The notes beneath the pieces were generated by a model, which made no database searches, was not told the origin of the DNA, and saw nothing but the letters and a program-made list of their open reading frames with translations. The translations under genes were made by a program, and so were the position numbers. A stretch of DNA of 6,462 nucleotides from an uncultured Clostridia bacterium (GTDB lineage: Bacteria > Bacillota_A > Clostridia > Oscillospirales > Oscillospiraceae), in NCBI GenBank assembly GCA_946059285.1, contig CAMGMW010000072.1, positions 1 to 6,462 on the forward strand, given 5' to 3'. Below are positions 6,434 through 6,462 of this stretch, piece after piece (position 1 is the stretch's first letter; each line of letters begins with the position of its first letter).

Positions 6434-6462
6434 TCACCTGGCTTTCGAGGAGAATGAGATCC
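6434..6462 (-). CDS. oppB: Probable 3' end of oppB (partial, runs off the window)
   Basis: On the minus strand one frame reads ISFSSKAR and then TGA (6436-6434), 6 nt before the oppC start. Firmicute OppB/AmiC permeases often end in a short polar tail after a DPR motif, and oppB is the expected gene directly upstream of oppC. Only eight residues are visible, so the call rests on position rather than similarity. Confidence 0.5.

Overview
The window looks like a low-to-mid G+C Gram-positive chromosome, most likely an anaerobic clostridium (Oscillospiraceae/Ruminococcaceae-like). The reasons are strong AAGGAGG-type ribosome sites, a GTG start, Opp/Ami-type ATPases that lack the C-terminal cysteine cluster as in streptococcal AmiE, and a lineage-typical double-membrane-helix tail on one ATPase. 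The taxonomic placement is inference. All credible genes lie on the minus strand, so the window reads from right to left.

Right part (6462 down to 2377): the distal part of an oligopeptide ABC importer operon. It holds the last codons of a probable oppB, then oppC (inner-membrane permease), oppD and oppF (the two ATPases). Spacing is 6 to 13 nt, and the ribosome sites of oppD and oppF overlap the preceding TAA stop codons, so tight translational coupling is likely. Both ATPases have all catalytic motifs but unusual architecture: OppD has a charged, coiled-coil-rich insertion of about 220-240 residues between Walker A and the Q-loop, and OppF has a C-terminal extension ending in two membrane helices. 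No substrate-binding protein (OppA) is visible.

Middle (2340 to 1069): 36 nt after oppF lies a membrane-anchored extracytoplasmic protein. I read it as a diverged ApbE (FAD:protein FMN transferase) family member that keeps the metal-binding region (ADALDT) but lacks the His of the HIIDP motif.

The 360-nt stretch 709 to 1068 has no confident gene but is rich in structure. It holds a 125-nt element bounded by long imperfect inverted repeats (944-1068), probably the operon terminator and possibly a MITE-like repeat; a 43-codon ORF on the same strand; a perfect-consensus promoter TTGACA-N17-TATAAT (minus strand, 913 to 885); and a leader of about 170 nt with a nested helix and two AT-rich palindromes. 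This promoter and leader serve the last gene (708 to 7), a six-helix membrane protein of unknown function with a basic conserved-looking C-terminal tail.

The working picture is a peptide-uptake operon with modified ATPases and an attached ApbE-like exoprotein, followed by an independently promoted membrane-protein gene with a potentially regulated leader.
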